From Enoplolaimus lenunculus (taxonomy: Eukaryota; Nematoda; Enoplea; Enoplida; Thoracostomopsidae), in NCBI GenBank assembly GCA_030248215.1, contig JASANG010000992.1:62001-126000 (forward strand): a DNA stretch of 64,000 bases, in the 5' to 3' direction. A program made the translations under genes and the position numbers. Below the pieces are notes generated by a model. It ran no database searches. It was not told where the DNA came from and saw only the letters and a program-made list of their open reading frames with translations. The first letter of the stretch is position 1. The number at the start of each line of letters is the position of its first letter. Below are positions 23,501 to 34,894 of this stretch, piece by piece.

Positions 23501-26500
23501 AGTGTAAAATAATTTTTAGTGTAGTACTGTTGAGTGAATTAGTAAGATGATGTATATTTTCTGGTATAATATTGCGTTAGTGAAAAATTTATTGCTAATA
23601 TTGGTAAAATTACAATATTTTTCACAGATTTTTTTGCATCGTTATGGATCGTTCACAAAAAATTCATTTTGCCACCGAAAACATTATAAGGTAAGGTTAA
23701 CATGTGTCAATTTTCAAAATTGTCACGCGTTAACCCTACCCTAGCACATGTCACCGCCTTATTCTAAGACGTGTCACAGAGCATCTTGTAACACGTGTTT
23801 GGGTAGGGTTAACGCAGTTTTTGCGTTATGGTGGAATTAACGAATGTCAATTTTAAAATTGATGCATGTTAACCATACTTTATAATTTTTTCGGTGGCAA
23901 AATGAAATTTTTATTGTGAACGATGCATTATCCTACCCTAGCACATGTCACAACCGTATTCTAATATGTGTCATCGAGCATCTTGTAAAACTCGTTTGAG
24001 TAAGGTTAACGCACTTTTTGCGTTATGGTAGAGTTAACGAATGACAGTTTTGAAATTGACGCATGTTAACCCTACCATATAATGTTTTCGGTGGCAAAAT
24101 GAAATTTTTTATTGTGAACGATGCATTATTATTTCGTTTTGTTCACTTTTAGACAATAATCTCTGGAATGGGAGAACTTCATCTTGATATTTACGGACAG
24201 GTAAACAAGTATGGTTTCGAGTTTTTTAACTGGAATACGATGATGGGATAATTTCTGATTTTAAATATTTTGGTTGCAAGCAATTTTCTTAAAGTAATTC
24301 TAACAGAACTGAGCAATGACTATGTTATGTTAGCTGTCATGTTACTAGAAGTGTTAGTTGTGCAATGTTAATTGCGGGAAAAGTTAAGTTTCTAAGAGGT
24401 TGTGTAACGGGTCAAATTTCGTGTAAACCGCGCCGTAGAATGTGCATTCACACTTTGCTATGTCGCTCACACGTTACCGTTGGCGCAGCGCGCACATCCA
24501 TTGTCCCCATACAGTCGTTAAATGACTACTTATAGGGTTATTTTTAAACAGTATGCGGTGGTTTTTGGAACATTACAAAAAATATGTGCACATTGTGTTC
24601 GTTTTGATGGGCATTGGTCTAGACAGATAATTACATTTTGAAAAAATATATTGCAAAATGATGGACTGAGCAAAAGAGAACGTTCGAACACTTATGGGAC
24701 TAACTACTTAAGACTTTAATGCAACGATGTAGACCAGTCGGCCACGAAGTTTTGAAAATCACTTACTGTACACTGTTTATTACGAATCGCACGCTAGTGT
24801 GTATGTATGAAGTATTTAAAAACTGTACGAATAAAGGCAGCTTCTTAGTAATTTGGTGCCACAGAGAAAGAGCAATACATTGTTTTATAGTTGCTGTTTG
24901 GTCAGAATTGAGCACAAATCAGCTTATTTTATCAATGTCTGTTTATGAAGGGTTTTGCGAAACTATCATGTCCGCATAGTGTTTCCACAGAATGTACAAT
25001 GTCCATAGGTAACTATAATGATATATGACGTTCAAGGGTCTGAAAGAAACTATGTTGACAGCACGGACAATTTTGGTCCAGGAAGGACTTTTCATGTGCG
25101 CAGCGCACCAACAGTGCCGCGGGTACGACGTTTTTTGGTAGTTAATGCTAATCTTTCGTATTTAGCGTATGAAAAACGAATATAACTGTGAAGTTGTGCT
25201 GGGCAAACCGAAAGTTGCTTTCCGAGAAACGCTTGTTGAGCCTTGCAGGTACGACGAATAGCATTGTTTTCGTTTCTCATGCGTTATTTAGCTAAATTTA
25301 ACAGCCTGCTGGAAACGTTTCAGGGACGTTAATTGAGGGTGGCACCTTGATGTCGTGCGGCGGCGCCTTGATGTCGTGCGGTGGCGCCTTGATGTCGTGC
25401 GTCAGCGCCTTGATGTCGTGCGGCAGCGCCTTGATGTCGTGCGGCGGCGCTCGGTGTCGGAAACTTTTTTACAAATTTATATGCGGTGTCATGCGGTAAT
25501 TCGCGGTGGTTTTCCCACGGTTTCACACAGTGATACGCGATGCGGCATTGAAATAGTGAAAACTTTCGCGCCACGCTAAGTCGACCTTTGAGTTCAGTCG
25601 ACTTTATACTTTTCAGAAAACAGATTTAAGAATACACTATGTTGAATGTTACGATATAGAAGCTTTTAGGCGAGTCAGTTATCTAATTGAGTCGTTACAG
25701 TTTAAACCTAAAAATAGTTTGGGTTCTTGCATGGTTGAAATCGTGGCGATTAACCTGCTAAGTTAAAGGTATAACCACTGCTTGCTATTAGCGTTATTGT
25801 AGGTGTGTGAAATGTGTAATTTTAATTTAGGTTTGATTTCTGGCAACGTAAACAAACCGGAGGCCAAGGACAATATGGACGTGTAATTGGCGTTGTAGAA
25901 GTTAGTGTTTGTTTATTTATTTTTTGGGATTTTTACGATTTCACGCATTATACGCGTTGTTTAGTTTGTCCGAGCATTCTCATACCACTGCGGATTTTCG
26001 AATTTAAGGTAACCAAGTTTTAAATTCGTAGAATTAATTTTTTTAGTTTTTGGTTAACTTGTTGCTGCCAAATTTATGCAATAAATTTTTTGCTGCGTTG
26101 CCTGAGTTATCCTGCATAGCCAGGTTAAATAATTGTGTACCATTGTCAAAATATGTAATTCTCGTACGGCAATTTAGTGATCTTTTGAACTACGGTAACT
26201 TTTTCCGACAATAAATGTAAATTCTACTGAAAATTTTCAAGGAATGTGTTACATTTCATAAAGTTTGATTAGCTTGTTCGAAAGTTACACTATTTGCTAA
26301 CAATTATTGGCAGTTTTATGCTTAAGTATTGTGAATTTCTGAAATTAAGTTTTAGCCGTTGCCTCCACATCTCAATACTCAGTTGCTATTTGCCGACGAA
26401 ACGATAGGAAACAATATACCAAAACAGTTTATTGCACCAATCGAGAAGGTAAGCAAATAGTTAAAACATTTTGAAACATTTTGGCTTTTAACACAATCTA

Positions 26501-29491
26501 CATTTCTTATACATAGAAATTTTTTACTGTGTTCTATTTGAAATATTTAATGAAATTTCGAACCATAAAACTATTGCAGCTCCCCCAACTGAAAATCTGG
26601 ATATGCCACTGGACGGAGTTGTATTTCCAAATGTTGCATTCTATTCTAAGATGTCTGGTTTTTGGTAAGGTTGATGTTTATGGCTTTGCAGGATTTGTTC
26701 ACCAACGTTATTACACAATTAAAAACATAATTATTGAGCTTTTTGGTTAATTGTGCGATAATAATAATAATAATAATAATGACGTGTTTTGTCTATCGAA
26801 TATTTCAATTTCACATTTATGCCTGGAATACCGATGGTGTAACACTGAACTATTGTCAGCAGTGTTATTTTTGTGCCTTTTCGAATACAGGAATTTACAG
26901 GTTAATGCAAGTATCACGTCAGGTATTAATTATTTCAGGGATATCGCGAAGCGTGTGAATCGGGGCCGCTGATTGGCCAAAAAGTTGCTGGTGTTCGTTT
27001 CACGCTAAAAGATGGTAAGAAAACTTGGCTTGTTGTTATTTTTTGTTCTACTTTTATTTAATTTTTTAAACTTTAGTTAGTTGGTTAGAACATGAATCAA
27101 GAAGTTTGCTTTAGTTACAGTTGTCATTGATGAATTTCGTTCATAATCCGGGAATTAAACACCGCTAACACGTATCAGACTTTTTGGCAAACGGTTTGCC
27201 TATGACTGTATACAGTATCTGAATTGTAGTTGCAATGTCGAGGTTGGTTCGCATACCGTTGAGAATAGCTGTCTTGATTGCCTTTAGTTTTTATGCAAGT
27301 ATTATTGTGATTGTAATGTTTTTGATGAAGATGTTTTAAATTTGTACTTATAGGAGCTTCACACGCTGTTGACTCAACGGAAATTGCGTTTATTAATGCT
27401 GGCATTGGTGCAATGAAGGATGGTAAGTCTTCACATTGGGTTTTTTGATAATATGTACTCAAGGAATGGTTAGTTTTTTGGGGCAAGGAATTATTTCGAT
27501 TGTCGTTAGGCCGATTTTTTTGCTATGTCTACGATTGAAAAGCCGAATTAGATGACGATTTGAGTTGTATCCATCAGCAAATGTAGAATGCTGTTTTCGT
27601 TTGAAACTGTGGACGTAGGTCGCAGAATACAGTCCACGATCTCGGCTTGTGAATGCAACTTTTTACCAGTTGGTATAATTGATATCTTGTAGCTTTCGTT
27701 TCGGACCGGTGAGTAGACGCTTTTTGTATCAAAGTATTGTCCAACGGTGGATACGCGAACGTATTTACTGGTGTATTCTTTGTTTGTTTGAAAACTTATC
27801 GCTAACTGCCGCACTCTACTGTGGCGATTTGACTATTCGGACGATTTTGTTGATGTATACAACACTATTTTGTATTATAAGATTTGTTAACGAACGGCGT
27901 TGTAATATTTTAGTGTTTCAATATGGCAAATGGACAATTATTGAACCGATTATGAAAGTAGAAGCCAGTGCTCCCGTAGAATTTCAAGGTGCTGTTATGG
28001 CAACGTTATCGAAACGTCAAGCGGTTGTCTCAAACACTGATGTGATTGATCAGTATTTCATTTGTGAAGCAGAGGTAATGTTAGCCTTATTTAGTACGAT
28101 ATACCAAAAATTATTACAGGTTTGGTTTTGAAAATTGCAAAATATATTATTATGGTAATGTTAACGAAGTAACATGGCATGTAATGTTAATATATCGCAA
28201 TGTAAGATATGTTTGGATTTTGTAGCGTATATGTGCTGCGCTTTTTGTAATTACCAGTCAACGTTGTTGCAAATTTGCAATCCTAAAACATTTCCTACAA
28301 AACTTTATTTCCGAAAACTGCGCAGTACTTTTTGTTTACATTTCGGTCCACTCACTTATCCTTTGTTACATCATGTACATCGACTTTTAATTGAACGTGT
28401 TCTAATTTGCATACGTATACAATGTGTTGCCTCTTGTAGTCTTGTTTATATAATGAAACATTCATTACAGCAGCTGGAACGCTGCTCAAAATATGTATGT
28501 GGGGCGTTCCAGTATAATACCAAATAGCAAGCTGTTACAGTGTAAGTATAGCGCTATACTTTTTGATTACTTTAATGCGCATGCCGTCCGCTTCCGTATG
28601 CCAATGTAACTTATTTGGCGCATATCCTTGCATTACAAACGTTAGCAATTATTTTTTGCTTGCGTCACCGGACGGCACCGCGCGGCAAGCATAACACCAG
28701 CCGCATGGTTGCGCTGTATTTGCAATATAGCGAGAAAATTGATATGTTTGTGGCTTCCAAGAAAAAACCACGTAATAAAAATAATTTTGTTGCGTAATTT
28801 TCGACGGCTTGTGGAAAATTTTGTCTCGTACATATATAATTAATGGATAATTTAAGGTGTCATTGAACGAAATGTTTGGCTATTCGACTGAACTGCGATC
28901 TTCAACTGAAGGCAAAGGCGAATATACGATGGAGTATACGCGATATGCAGCCGTACCTTCGGGGACAAAAGAAAAACTAATCGCTGAGTCTCAAGTAGGA
29001 TATACATTATTTGAATTTGGCTGGACAGAGTAGTCAAAAGCACGGTATTGTCAACTGTGAGTAACAACTAACACAAGGTTTAACGGTCCTGGTTAGCTCT
29101 AAGGGCCGAAAAATTAAGCATAAACCGAAGCGTAAGCTTAGTCCTAATAAAAGCCAAGCGTTGCTTTCAGTCTGTAAGTTCTAAGGTTACCCTGTCTCTC
29201 AGTGACCAGACCCCTGTAATATTTTCACTGGCCAATTTTACAATAGACGCTTGTCTCGTAAATATGTTGGTATTTTAAATTTGAATGCAGAAAAATTGAA
29301 ACGAACGACATGACGCGGCTTTGTAATATTATTGTTTAGTATTTTGAAGACCGTTAGATAATATATACGTTCTATATTATAAGTTGTTCTTGTTGCAGAA
29401 TTTGTTGCGTTTTGTTGTAAATGTTACTTGGTTATTTTTTTAGGCTGAAGTCGAGGTATCAGAGCCAAAGCGAAAAAGGAAAGCGAATTAG
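14516..29491 (+). CDS. GFM1: mitochondrial elongation factor G1 (mtEF-G1), complete in 21 exons
   Basis: Exons: 14516-14641, 15014-15133, 15708-15840, 16056-16260, 17075-17191, 18278-18351, 18828-18904, 20900-21057, 21554-21635, 21952-22089, 22781-22882, 23186-23332, 24153-24200, 25166-25248, 25831-25900, 26356-26448, 26939-27014, 27354-27422, 27914-28074, 28857-28994, 29444-29491. All are GT-AG and in phase, giving 754 residues (human GFM1: 751). GTPase motifs: AHIDSGKTT (about 57-65), RQRGITI (100-106), DTPGH (124-128), NKLD (178-181), GSALKNKG later. Domain IV carries GGQGQYGRV, and FGYSTELRS with GKGEYTMEY lies near the C-terminus. The translocase moves tRNA and mRNA through the mitochondrial ribosome. 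Exon 1 supplies a basic, serine-rich presequence; its ATG is the least certain point because TTTTCAG at 14557 could be an acceptor from an earlier exon. The last exon encodes a basic tail (PKRKRKAN). Readthrough past exon 20 would end at the TAG at 29032, but splicing fits the family better. Confidence 0.96.
15171..15505. mobile_element. hAT-like element G2, copy 1, in GFM1 intron 2
   Basis: Starts CAGTGATCGCCCGGATATCC and ends GGCGATCCCTG. The 8 bp flanks TCTGAAGC and TCTGTAGC match at 7 of 8 positions, as expected for a hAT target duplication. The 335-bp interior has no transposase frame. Confidence 0.75.
16854..17013. mobile_element. family D GC-rich palindromic MITE, in GFM1 intron 4
   Basis: Left end GGTGGTGCTATGCTTGTCC, then GGCGCCGTTCATCTGTATAC (which is duplicated), and right end GGACGGCGCCGGACGCAG with TGCCACCTT. 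Related copies lie at 17712, 21256, 28550, 43331 and 53853. Confidence 0.65.
17318..18015. mobile_element. hAT-like element G2, copy 2, interrupted by a family D MITE
   Basis: The left part (GCGCCCGGGGATTGGGATC, then ATATCCGGCGAAAGCTGATA) parallels copy 1. The right end (CCGGTATCCGGTAACC with ATATCCGATC) follows after an inserted D element at 17712-17876. It lies in GFM1 intron 5. Confidence 0.5.
17712..17876. mobile_element. family D palindromic MITE, copy 2
   Basis: Arms GGTGGCGCTATACTTTTGAT and CACGACAAGTATAGCGCCACC are inverted repeats of each other and form the clearest termini of this family. Confidence 0.75.
19147..20662 (-). mobile_element. 5'-truncated RTE-like LINE, antisense in GFM1 intron 7
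   Basis: A continuous frame of at least 480 codons (20622 down to 19180, and open upstream to about 20660) encodes the reverse transcriptase C-terminal part. It begins [11 protein letters not shown] and continues with [47 protein letters not shown] (block A), [10 protein letters not shown], catalytic [11 protein letters not shown], then [10 protein letters not shown] near the end. The 3' end is a short UTR and an (ATG)n tail, seen as (CAT)n at 19147-19162 on the plus strand, typical of RTE-type elements. The endonuclease and 5' end are missing. The frame has no stop, so the insertion is probably young. GC content is visibly higher than in the flanking intron. Confidence 0.92.
21256..21441. 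mobile_element. family D palindromic MITE, copy 3, in GFM1 intron 8
   Basis: Left arm GATGGTGTTATACTTGTCGT followed by GCGGCGTCGGACAGC; right arm GGCGCCGGACGTCATTAAAA followed by GTATAGCGGC. The interior is GC-rich and has no gene. Confidence 0.6.
22100..22382. mobile_element. hAT-like element G2, copy 3, in GFM1 intron 10
   Basis: Left part GAGCGATCGGGTATCCGGT. The interior shares GGTTCCGGTAAACG and GTGGAAATATT with the other copies. The right end lies near CTATCACCCTG. Together with 15171 and 17318, three copies sit in three different introns of one gene, all in the same orientation. Confidence 0.55.
23639..24125. repeat. composite repeat: one inverted and two tandem copies of a roughly 195-bp unit, GFM1 intron 12
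   Basis: Two direct units (about 23733-23932 and 23933-24125) share CTACCCTAGCACATGTCAC, the GGTTAACGCA block, GCGTTATGGT, then TTTTCGGTGGCAAAATGA and TGTGAACGATGCATTAT. The segment 23639-23730 is the inverted form of the unit end (GATCGTTCACAAAAAATTC, then TTTTGCCACCGAAAAC). The whole is a hairpin with one arm duplicated. Confidence 0.8.
25335..25455. repeat. 21-bp minisatellite inside a family D-like element, GFM1 intron 14
   Basis: About five units of GGCGCCTTGATGTCGTGCGG plus one base, with small changes. The right flank runs to GCGCCACGCTAAG near 25577, which resembles the D-family terminus, so the minisatellite probably arose by amplification within a D copy. Confidence 0.7.
28235..28508. 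repeat. dispersed repeat R1, copy 2, in GFM1 intron 19
   Basis: Shares with 10085-10335 the blocks AACATTTCCTACAA, GCAGTACTTTTTGTTTACAT, CATCATGTACATCGACTTTT, ATGAAACATTCATT and GGGGCGTTC. Confidence 0.6.
28550..28706. mobile_element. family D palindromic MITE, copy 4
   Basis: Left end AGCGCTATACTTTTTGATTA; right end CACCGGACGGCACCGCGCGG with CAAGCATAACACCAGCC. It lies in GFM1 intron 19. Confidence 0.6.
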
Positions 29492-29526
29492 ATTTGAATT
29501 TATTCCAAAAAACATAAATTATGGAA

Positions 29527-29659
29527 CAGGGCCGGAACAGTAGTATAAGCATTATAGGTTGAACCAATTACTAAGTCTAAGCAAAAAAGTTAGTCTAAAG
29601 CTTAAGCTGATTCTATTACAGACCCGCAGAAAATCGTTCCGGTCGTGGGTACCAAATGG
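29527..29659. mobile_element. T1-type MITE, reverse orientation, diverged
   Basis: Begins ACAGGGCCGGAACAGTAG and continues AAAGCTTAAGCTGATTC, ending near AAAATCGTTCCGG. It starts 35 bp after the GFM1 stop, so it would lie in the 3' UTR. Confidence 0.6.
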
Positions 29660-29835
29660 GGCCCATGTTACTTTTAGGGCCGTCCCGGTTTCTGGTGGGC
29701 CTGTAAAAGAGTATAGGCTTACATTCTAGACTACATTTTCTTTGCTTAGGCTTAGGAATACGCTTTTGCAACGCTTAGGCGTAGGCTTAGGCATACGCTT
29801 AATATACTGTTACGGCCGTAAAAGTAACATTGGCC
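29660..29835. mobile_element. T2-type MITE
   Basis: Starts GGCCCATGTTACTTTTAGGG, ends AAAAGTAACATTGGCC, with TTAGGC-type units inside. AAAT occurs on both outer flanks (after one extra G or C pair), a possible target duplication. It lies in the likely GFM1 3' UTR. Confidence 0.75.
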
Positions 29836-30021
29836 CCAAATTGTATAGTATCTATGAAGACGTGAAATTCTAGGGAACGTGCAACTGCTGAACTGAGTTT
29901 CCTACTGGATTTACCTACATTTTTAGTTACGTTTTTTACCTTGTAAAAAGTGACACACTACTTGATGTTTTTGTGTTGAAATAATTTTTTTTGTGTTTTA
30001 TTTTCTTATTTAAATGTCATT

Positions 30022-30027
30022 AATAAA
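30022..30027 (+). promoter_or_regulatory. possible polyadenylation signal of GFM1
   Basis: AATAAA, 531 bp after the stop codon and the first clear match downstream of it. The intervening sequence is largely MITE-derived. Use of the site is not shown by sequence alone. Confidence 0.35.
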
Positions 30028-30274
30028 GTTTTGTTGACCAAATTGATTGGCTCCAGAAGAATATGGATTTGTGGAAATATTGCCTGGTTTGTATTTGTGC
30101 TAAAATTTGATAGGGTTTTTTGTCCCGATGGTTATAGGAATATTTGGTGGCTAAGGAGGGTAAAGTGATGAAGCAGTGTCGTTGGGAAACTGTAGTTTTT
30201 CTGAAGCCATGCGCAAAGTAATTAGAGTTTTAGCATTATGTAACACTTATCAGCAACTTTAACACAGCGCGTTG

Positions 30275-30380
30275 CAGAAATATCGCATTTTCCATAATGT
30301 GAGGGTTGTTTCGTTGTTTCAAGGATACCAAAAGTGAAGGAGTAGGATGGAATTTACCCTTTCGTCGTGCTCAGAGTTTG
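30275..30380. repeat. dispersed repeat family I, copy 1
   Basis: GCATTTTCCATAATGTGAGG through TTTCAAGGATACCAAAAGTG to TTCGTCGTGCTCAGAG parallels 45349-45457 (GCATTTTCCATTATGTAG, CTTCAAGGGCAGCAAAAG, CTTTCGTGCTCAGA). Confidence 0.55.
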
Positions 30381-30389
30381 CTGAAATTT

Positions 30390-30455
30390 TTGCAACGCTT
30401 AGGCTAAGGTTTAGGAATACGCTTAATCTATTGTTACGCCACTTAAAGTAACGTG
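30390..30455. mobile_element. T2-type MITE, right end only
   Basis: TTGCAACGCTTAGGCTAAGG followed by TACGCTTAATCTATTG and ACGCCACTTAAAGTAACG. The left part is absent. Confidence 0.6.
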
Positions 30456-30552
30456 TCCATACCTAAGCCTGAGCTGTAAACCCAAGCCTAAAAATGCTTT
30501 ATTGTCATGGACGTAAGTAGCAAAGATATTGGAAAGAGGCGACGGTTTACAT

Positions 30553-30700
30553 AGCCCATGTATAGTACACTGCCGGAACAGTAGTATAAGCATATTCCTG
30601 CGCCTAAGCCAAAGCCTAAGCAAAAAAATTAGGCAAAAGCTTAAACTGACTCTGTTACAGCACCTCCGGATAACGATCCGGCCCTGTTCTATACATGGGT
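30553..30700. mobile_element. T1-type MITE, reverse orientation
   Basis: AGCCCATGTATAGTACACTG at the left and CCGGCCCTGTTCTATACATG at the right are inverted partners. A short AAGCCTAAGC array lies inside. Confidence 0.75.
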
Positions 30701-31089
30701 CGTTTAAGTTCTATTCGAATCGATGTTCGCTTTGTTTCACACTGAAACTGTCTTACGGTCGACAAATCCCGTAGGAGGTTGTACCCTCAACCCCCTTTGA
30801 CTAAGGGTGCAAGCAGGATTATGGTTTGAGCGCTTGTTTGCGTTGAGATTTAGTTTTGAAATCATGGAAGATTAGGAGACGGGTCATATGTGCAAAAGTT
30901 TGCAAAATCGGATAATGTTTGGAAGGATAAACGGGAACAAATCGATTTCTAAGCTACTTTAAATACAGATTTCTAGTCGACGTGGGGGGACACACATTTG
31001 TGTGACAATTATCAGGTTGTGCTTCTGGATATGAATGTATAATGTACAAATTTTAACCCTTTCTCACATGAATATTTGCAATTTCACAT

Positions 31090-31325
31090 GAAATGTAATT
31101 TCAAGGTGCGATTCGAACCCCAGTCTCACGGGTAGGAATCGTATATGATGACCGCTGAGCTATAGGAGCTTGACGCTCGAGGTCGAGGGGGCTCGCACGT
31201 CTTGTGGAGATTTGACACTGCGCGTGTATGTTATATAAATGTTAAACATTGTTCACAGTCTGTGTATTGCTCGTACATTATTGTATTTAGTTGCTCATGG
31301 TATACTCTATGAGTGAAAGCGTTAA
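31090..31325 (-). mobile_element. tRNA-derived SINE-like copy, second family
   Basis: On the minus strand the A box is TATAGCTCAGCGGTCATC and the B box GGGGTTCGAATCGCACC, about 60 bp apart as in a tRNA. The adjoining segment up to the CTCATGGTATACTCTATGAG palindrome recurs at 63838-64000 and, in part, at 56818-56860. Confidence 0.7.
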
Positions 31326-31833
31326 GAGTTTATGTTTTTAACCACCATATTTTAAGCATAGTTTCAGTTTTTCAAATGATAAAGTTCTCCTCCAGGTTAT
31401 ATATACATTGCATCGTTTTTATATATCTGTATAGATCTGTATATATTGTGTTATGGTCAACAGGGGTGAATCCCAGAAACAATTACAAATGTATAATATA
31501 TATGCGTTTACTCTTGCGCTGAATTTTTGTACACATATTGTAAGTTGCACCCTGTCACGAACAGCAGAATAAATGACACTTCAAAAAATAGATCGACTCA
31601 TACCCAAGACCCAAATGGAGGAATGGCGGTACTGTGTGTCCGTCGTCTCTGTGGGTTAAATTTACCCGACCGTGGGAGCCAAAAATAGCAAAATAATATG
31701 TCTTATTCAGATGCAGGGTTTACAAGCCACAGTATAACCATTTTTAAAACTGTGAAGTTTGGGATTTTATGTGGTTCTGGCAAACGCACCTTTGTGGGTT
31801 TGTGGGGGGTGGACTTTAATAAACTATGATGGA

Positions 31834-32018
31834 CTCATGTGTAGAACAGGGGCGGAACAGGCGTATGAGCATATTCCTAAGACCAAGCCTAAGCCTAAGC
31901 GTAAGAATGAGCCTATTCGTAAGCCTAAGCCTAAGCAAAAAAGTTAGTCTAAAGCTTAAGCTGACTTTTATTACAGTCGCACAGGAAAACGTTCCGACCC
32001 TGTTGTATATATGGGCCC
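31834..32018. mobile_element. T1-type MITE, reverse orientation
   Basis: GTAGAACAGGGGCGGAACAG at the left, two AAGCCTAAGC blocks inside, and CGTTCCGACCCTGTTG with TATATATGGGCCC at the right. Confidence 0.7.
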
Positions 32019-32884
32019 TATAATGTATATAAATGTGTGATAGGTTTAGGTATCGATGAATATGTAAATAACTTTGCTTTAATATATATTTATTATTTTA
32101 TTCTTAGACTGTTTTTGAAATGTTGTTGACGCATCATCCTGAAGGGCACAAATGGGGGAAGGGGGCGAAAAAATCATTCCAAGATTATTGATTGCCTTCG
32201 AACGCTTTCGTGGGTACGCCACCAACTGATTGAGTGTTAACATCGGTTGACATAGTTAATATATATAAACAATCAAAGTTGAACAAGGAAGCAAGGTCAT
32301 GATCGTGTCAAATATGCAAAAAATTTTCAAAATCAAACCATTTTTGGACAACGGCTGCTATGGCTAAGCAAAAATACAATGTAGATTTATGTGTCGGATA
32401 TAGCGTTTTTTGATACACCTCAGGAGTGTCTGTAGAAAATTCGAATTGAATGGCCGTGCACCCAGGACTGTGAATTTTGTGCGATGGACGCAATATCCAC
32501 CGGAAGTGTCACCATTGTATGAGTCGAAATCCGGTGTATATTTTGTTGTTAACCGGAATATTACTAATTAATTTCGGAAACGGACACTGAATTTGTAAGA
32601 AAGGGGTGTGGCATGGTTCTCAAGTCCCGCGTATGCGGTTTCATGCATATAAAATTACAACTTTTTTCACTGTCTGAGTATCGTATCACCAAACCCTGTA
32701 TAGAGTTGGCATAGCTGTTCCGGCGCCGTTGGTTACTGATATCGGTATTGAAACTGTCCGTTGAATTAAACGTTTATTTGTCATGTATCAAAAGCTGAAG
32801 CGATAATGCAAGGCTATAAGGAATGTAAGTTCAAAACTTAAGTACGTTTTAAAGTTTCGAACTCAACTTTATTTGGTCCTGGAG

Positions 32885-33043
32885 TCATTTATGCGCTACA
32901 ATTAGGGATAGTTGACATTTAAGGACTGTAATTAGGGTTTAGGGACTCTATCTGCTTACGGAGTCTTTTTAGGGATACGGACTTGTATTGATTCGGACTC
33001 AAAATGGGGACCCCTCTTATTACTCTCCTCTCATTCGGGTCAC
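32885..33043. mobile_element. family E MITE, copy 2
   Basis: GCGCTACAATTAGGGATAGT, then GGACTCTATCTGC and ATGGGGACCCCTCTTATTAC, closing near TCATTCGGGTC. It parallels 7464-7626 but has a small insertion in the right end and a weak left end. Confidence 0.6.
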
Positions 33044-34306
33044 AACAGTAATTCCTTAAAACCAAAATTATTCATTATTTGAGTTTCCCAAATTTTAGCC
33101 GGACCACCGGATATTTGACCGCTGGCCGAGCGGTTAATCGGTGACGGAAGAGAGTTGATTTATACCTTAATACAAAGGATTTGAGGAATTCAAAATTGTA
33201 ATATGGATGACGTCACGAGCTGAACAATTGTACAGGAGAAAATTATAACTTTTAAATAAAAAATATATATTTTCAAATTCAAACTTTTCAATTTAATAAA
33301 TGACGCTTTTACTTAAATTCAATTCTATACCATCATATAAACTTTTAACTTAATACTAAAAATGAAATATATTAAAGCGTCGTATATACAACAGGAATTC
33401 GTTTTTCTACACAGTGTATGCAAAATATTGTGGACGATGCATTATATTCCGGGAAACAGCGATTCAGGGCCGTGCTTAGTGTCCGCAATTCCCACAATAG
33501 GGGGGCGCCTTGGCCAAACAAGGGCCTGGGGGCTGGGAAACAAAATCCATTTTAAAAACTCCACTGCAACCAAAATGGACATTTTTGAGAAGTTCGAAAT
33601 CAACCGATGCCTTTTTAGCCTGAAGGCATAACCGGATGTAAGCACTCAAATTGCGTTCGGATTGTTGATCAATTCCGGATACAAGACCATATAGGAAGGC
33701 GGTGTATATATTCAGCTGTTGCACACTTTCCACCCACAGGCTTATGCTTACGCTTCCGCTTAGGTTCAAAAAATGGCAAGTCTTTGCCTAAACCTAACAC
33801 TTGAACCTACACGTAAGCCTAAAGTACGCCTTAACCTGAAATAGAGAGGCACAGGTTTGCTATCGATTTCATAGTTGTGTAGTTAAGCAAACTCTCGATT
33901 ATGTTTGACCTTTGACAAACAAGTCAAAATAGAATAATTCTTAAAATCCTGTTATTTTGCAGCAATAAGAATTAAATTTGCCATAAAATTAAAAGATTTA
34001 CTTAAATTATCAAATTTTCGCGTATGAGCCAATCACGACAACGTTAAATATTTGCTAATTTTACCGACACGCGTTCCAGTTTAACCCCTGTGAACCAAAA
34101 TATTCCCTCAAACGAAATAAAACAAGGAACCGCGAGACTCGTAGTTTTGGTTGACGGGGTTGGTATGGGCTTGCAGGCCTTTGTCTTCTGCAAAATCACA
34201 CTTTTATTAAATACAATTTTGGTACAATTTTTGTAAGTGCTAGATATATTAACAAATAAACATATATACATATATACATACATATATACATATATACATG
34301 CCTACC

Positions 34307-34310
<4 letters not shown>

Positions 34311-34360
<50 letters not shown>
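34311..34360. repeat. (TA)n microsatellite
   Basis: About 25 TA units, preceded by CATATATACATA-type sequence from 34255. Confidence 0.95.
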
Positions 34361-34361
<1 letters not shown>

Positions 34362-34894
34362 GTAAATGTTGTCAAAATTGAGTTTTTTTCGTCCATTTTG
34401 TCAATTAATATATGCGGTTTATTACGTAAAATCCCGTTTAAAGGTTCTGGCCACAAGATACCTCCAGATGGGAATAAGGCATTGTCTGCTGTTTGGTTCT
34501 CGCTTTCGCTCTCTCCCTCACTCACAAGGAATACGTTTCGCGTCATCAGTTCAGCCGCTACATGGGGGCCCTTTGGCACCCGTAGATACGCAGTTTTGTT
34601 AACACTGACAAAAATATTTCATCTCAAAACGTTTGGTTTTGCTGGGGTTTATGCGGCGATTGCGCAATGTCTTTCGAAGTGCAGTTTTTTTTGTTCGCCG
34701 TTTGCAATATGCGTTGCATATGTGTATGTATGTATGTATGTATATAAATTGCAGTTATTGTTTTATCGCTCAATTTGTTTTTGCTTAAAATATGTATTTT
34801 AAATGGGGTAAAATTTGATGATTTTGAATTGGTGATTTTTTTGGGTTCTCGGGTTTGAATTGAGTATTTTTTAAAATGACGTCATCGCTAAGCT

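Noticed and set aside
28995-29034. GFM1 ending by readthrough after exon 20 ([12 protein letters not shown], stop)
   Set aside because: A GTAGGA donor after CAA and a final exon at 29444 encoding a basic tail ending KAN before TAG match the family's C-terminus better. Readthrough remains only a minor alternative.
33121-33150. A-box-like GCTGGCCGAGCGGTTAATCG suggesting a tRNA-Ser or tRNA-Leu gene
   Set aside because: No B box or closing stems follow within tRNA distance.
34196-34579. 127-codon minus-strand frame with a tyrosine/isoleucine run
   Set aside because: It crosses the (TA)n tract. The flanks have no homology, splice sites or codon bias.
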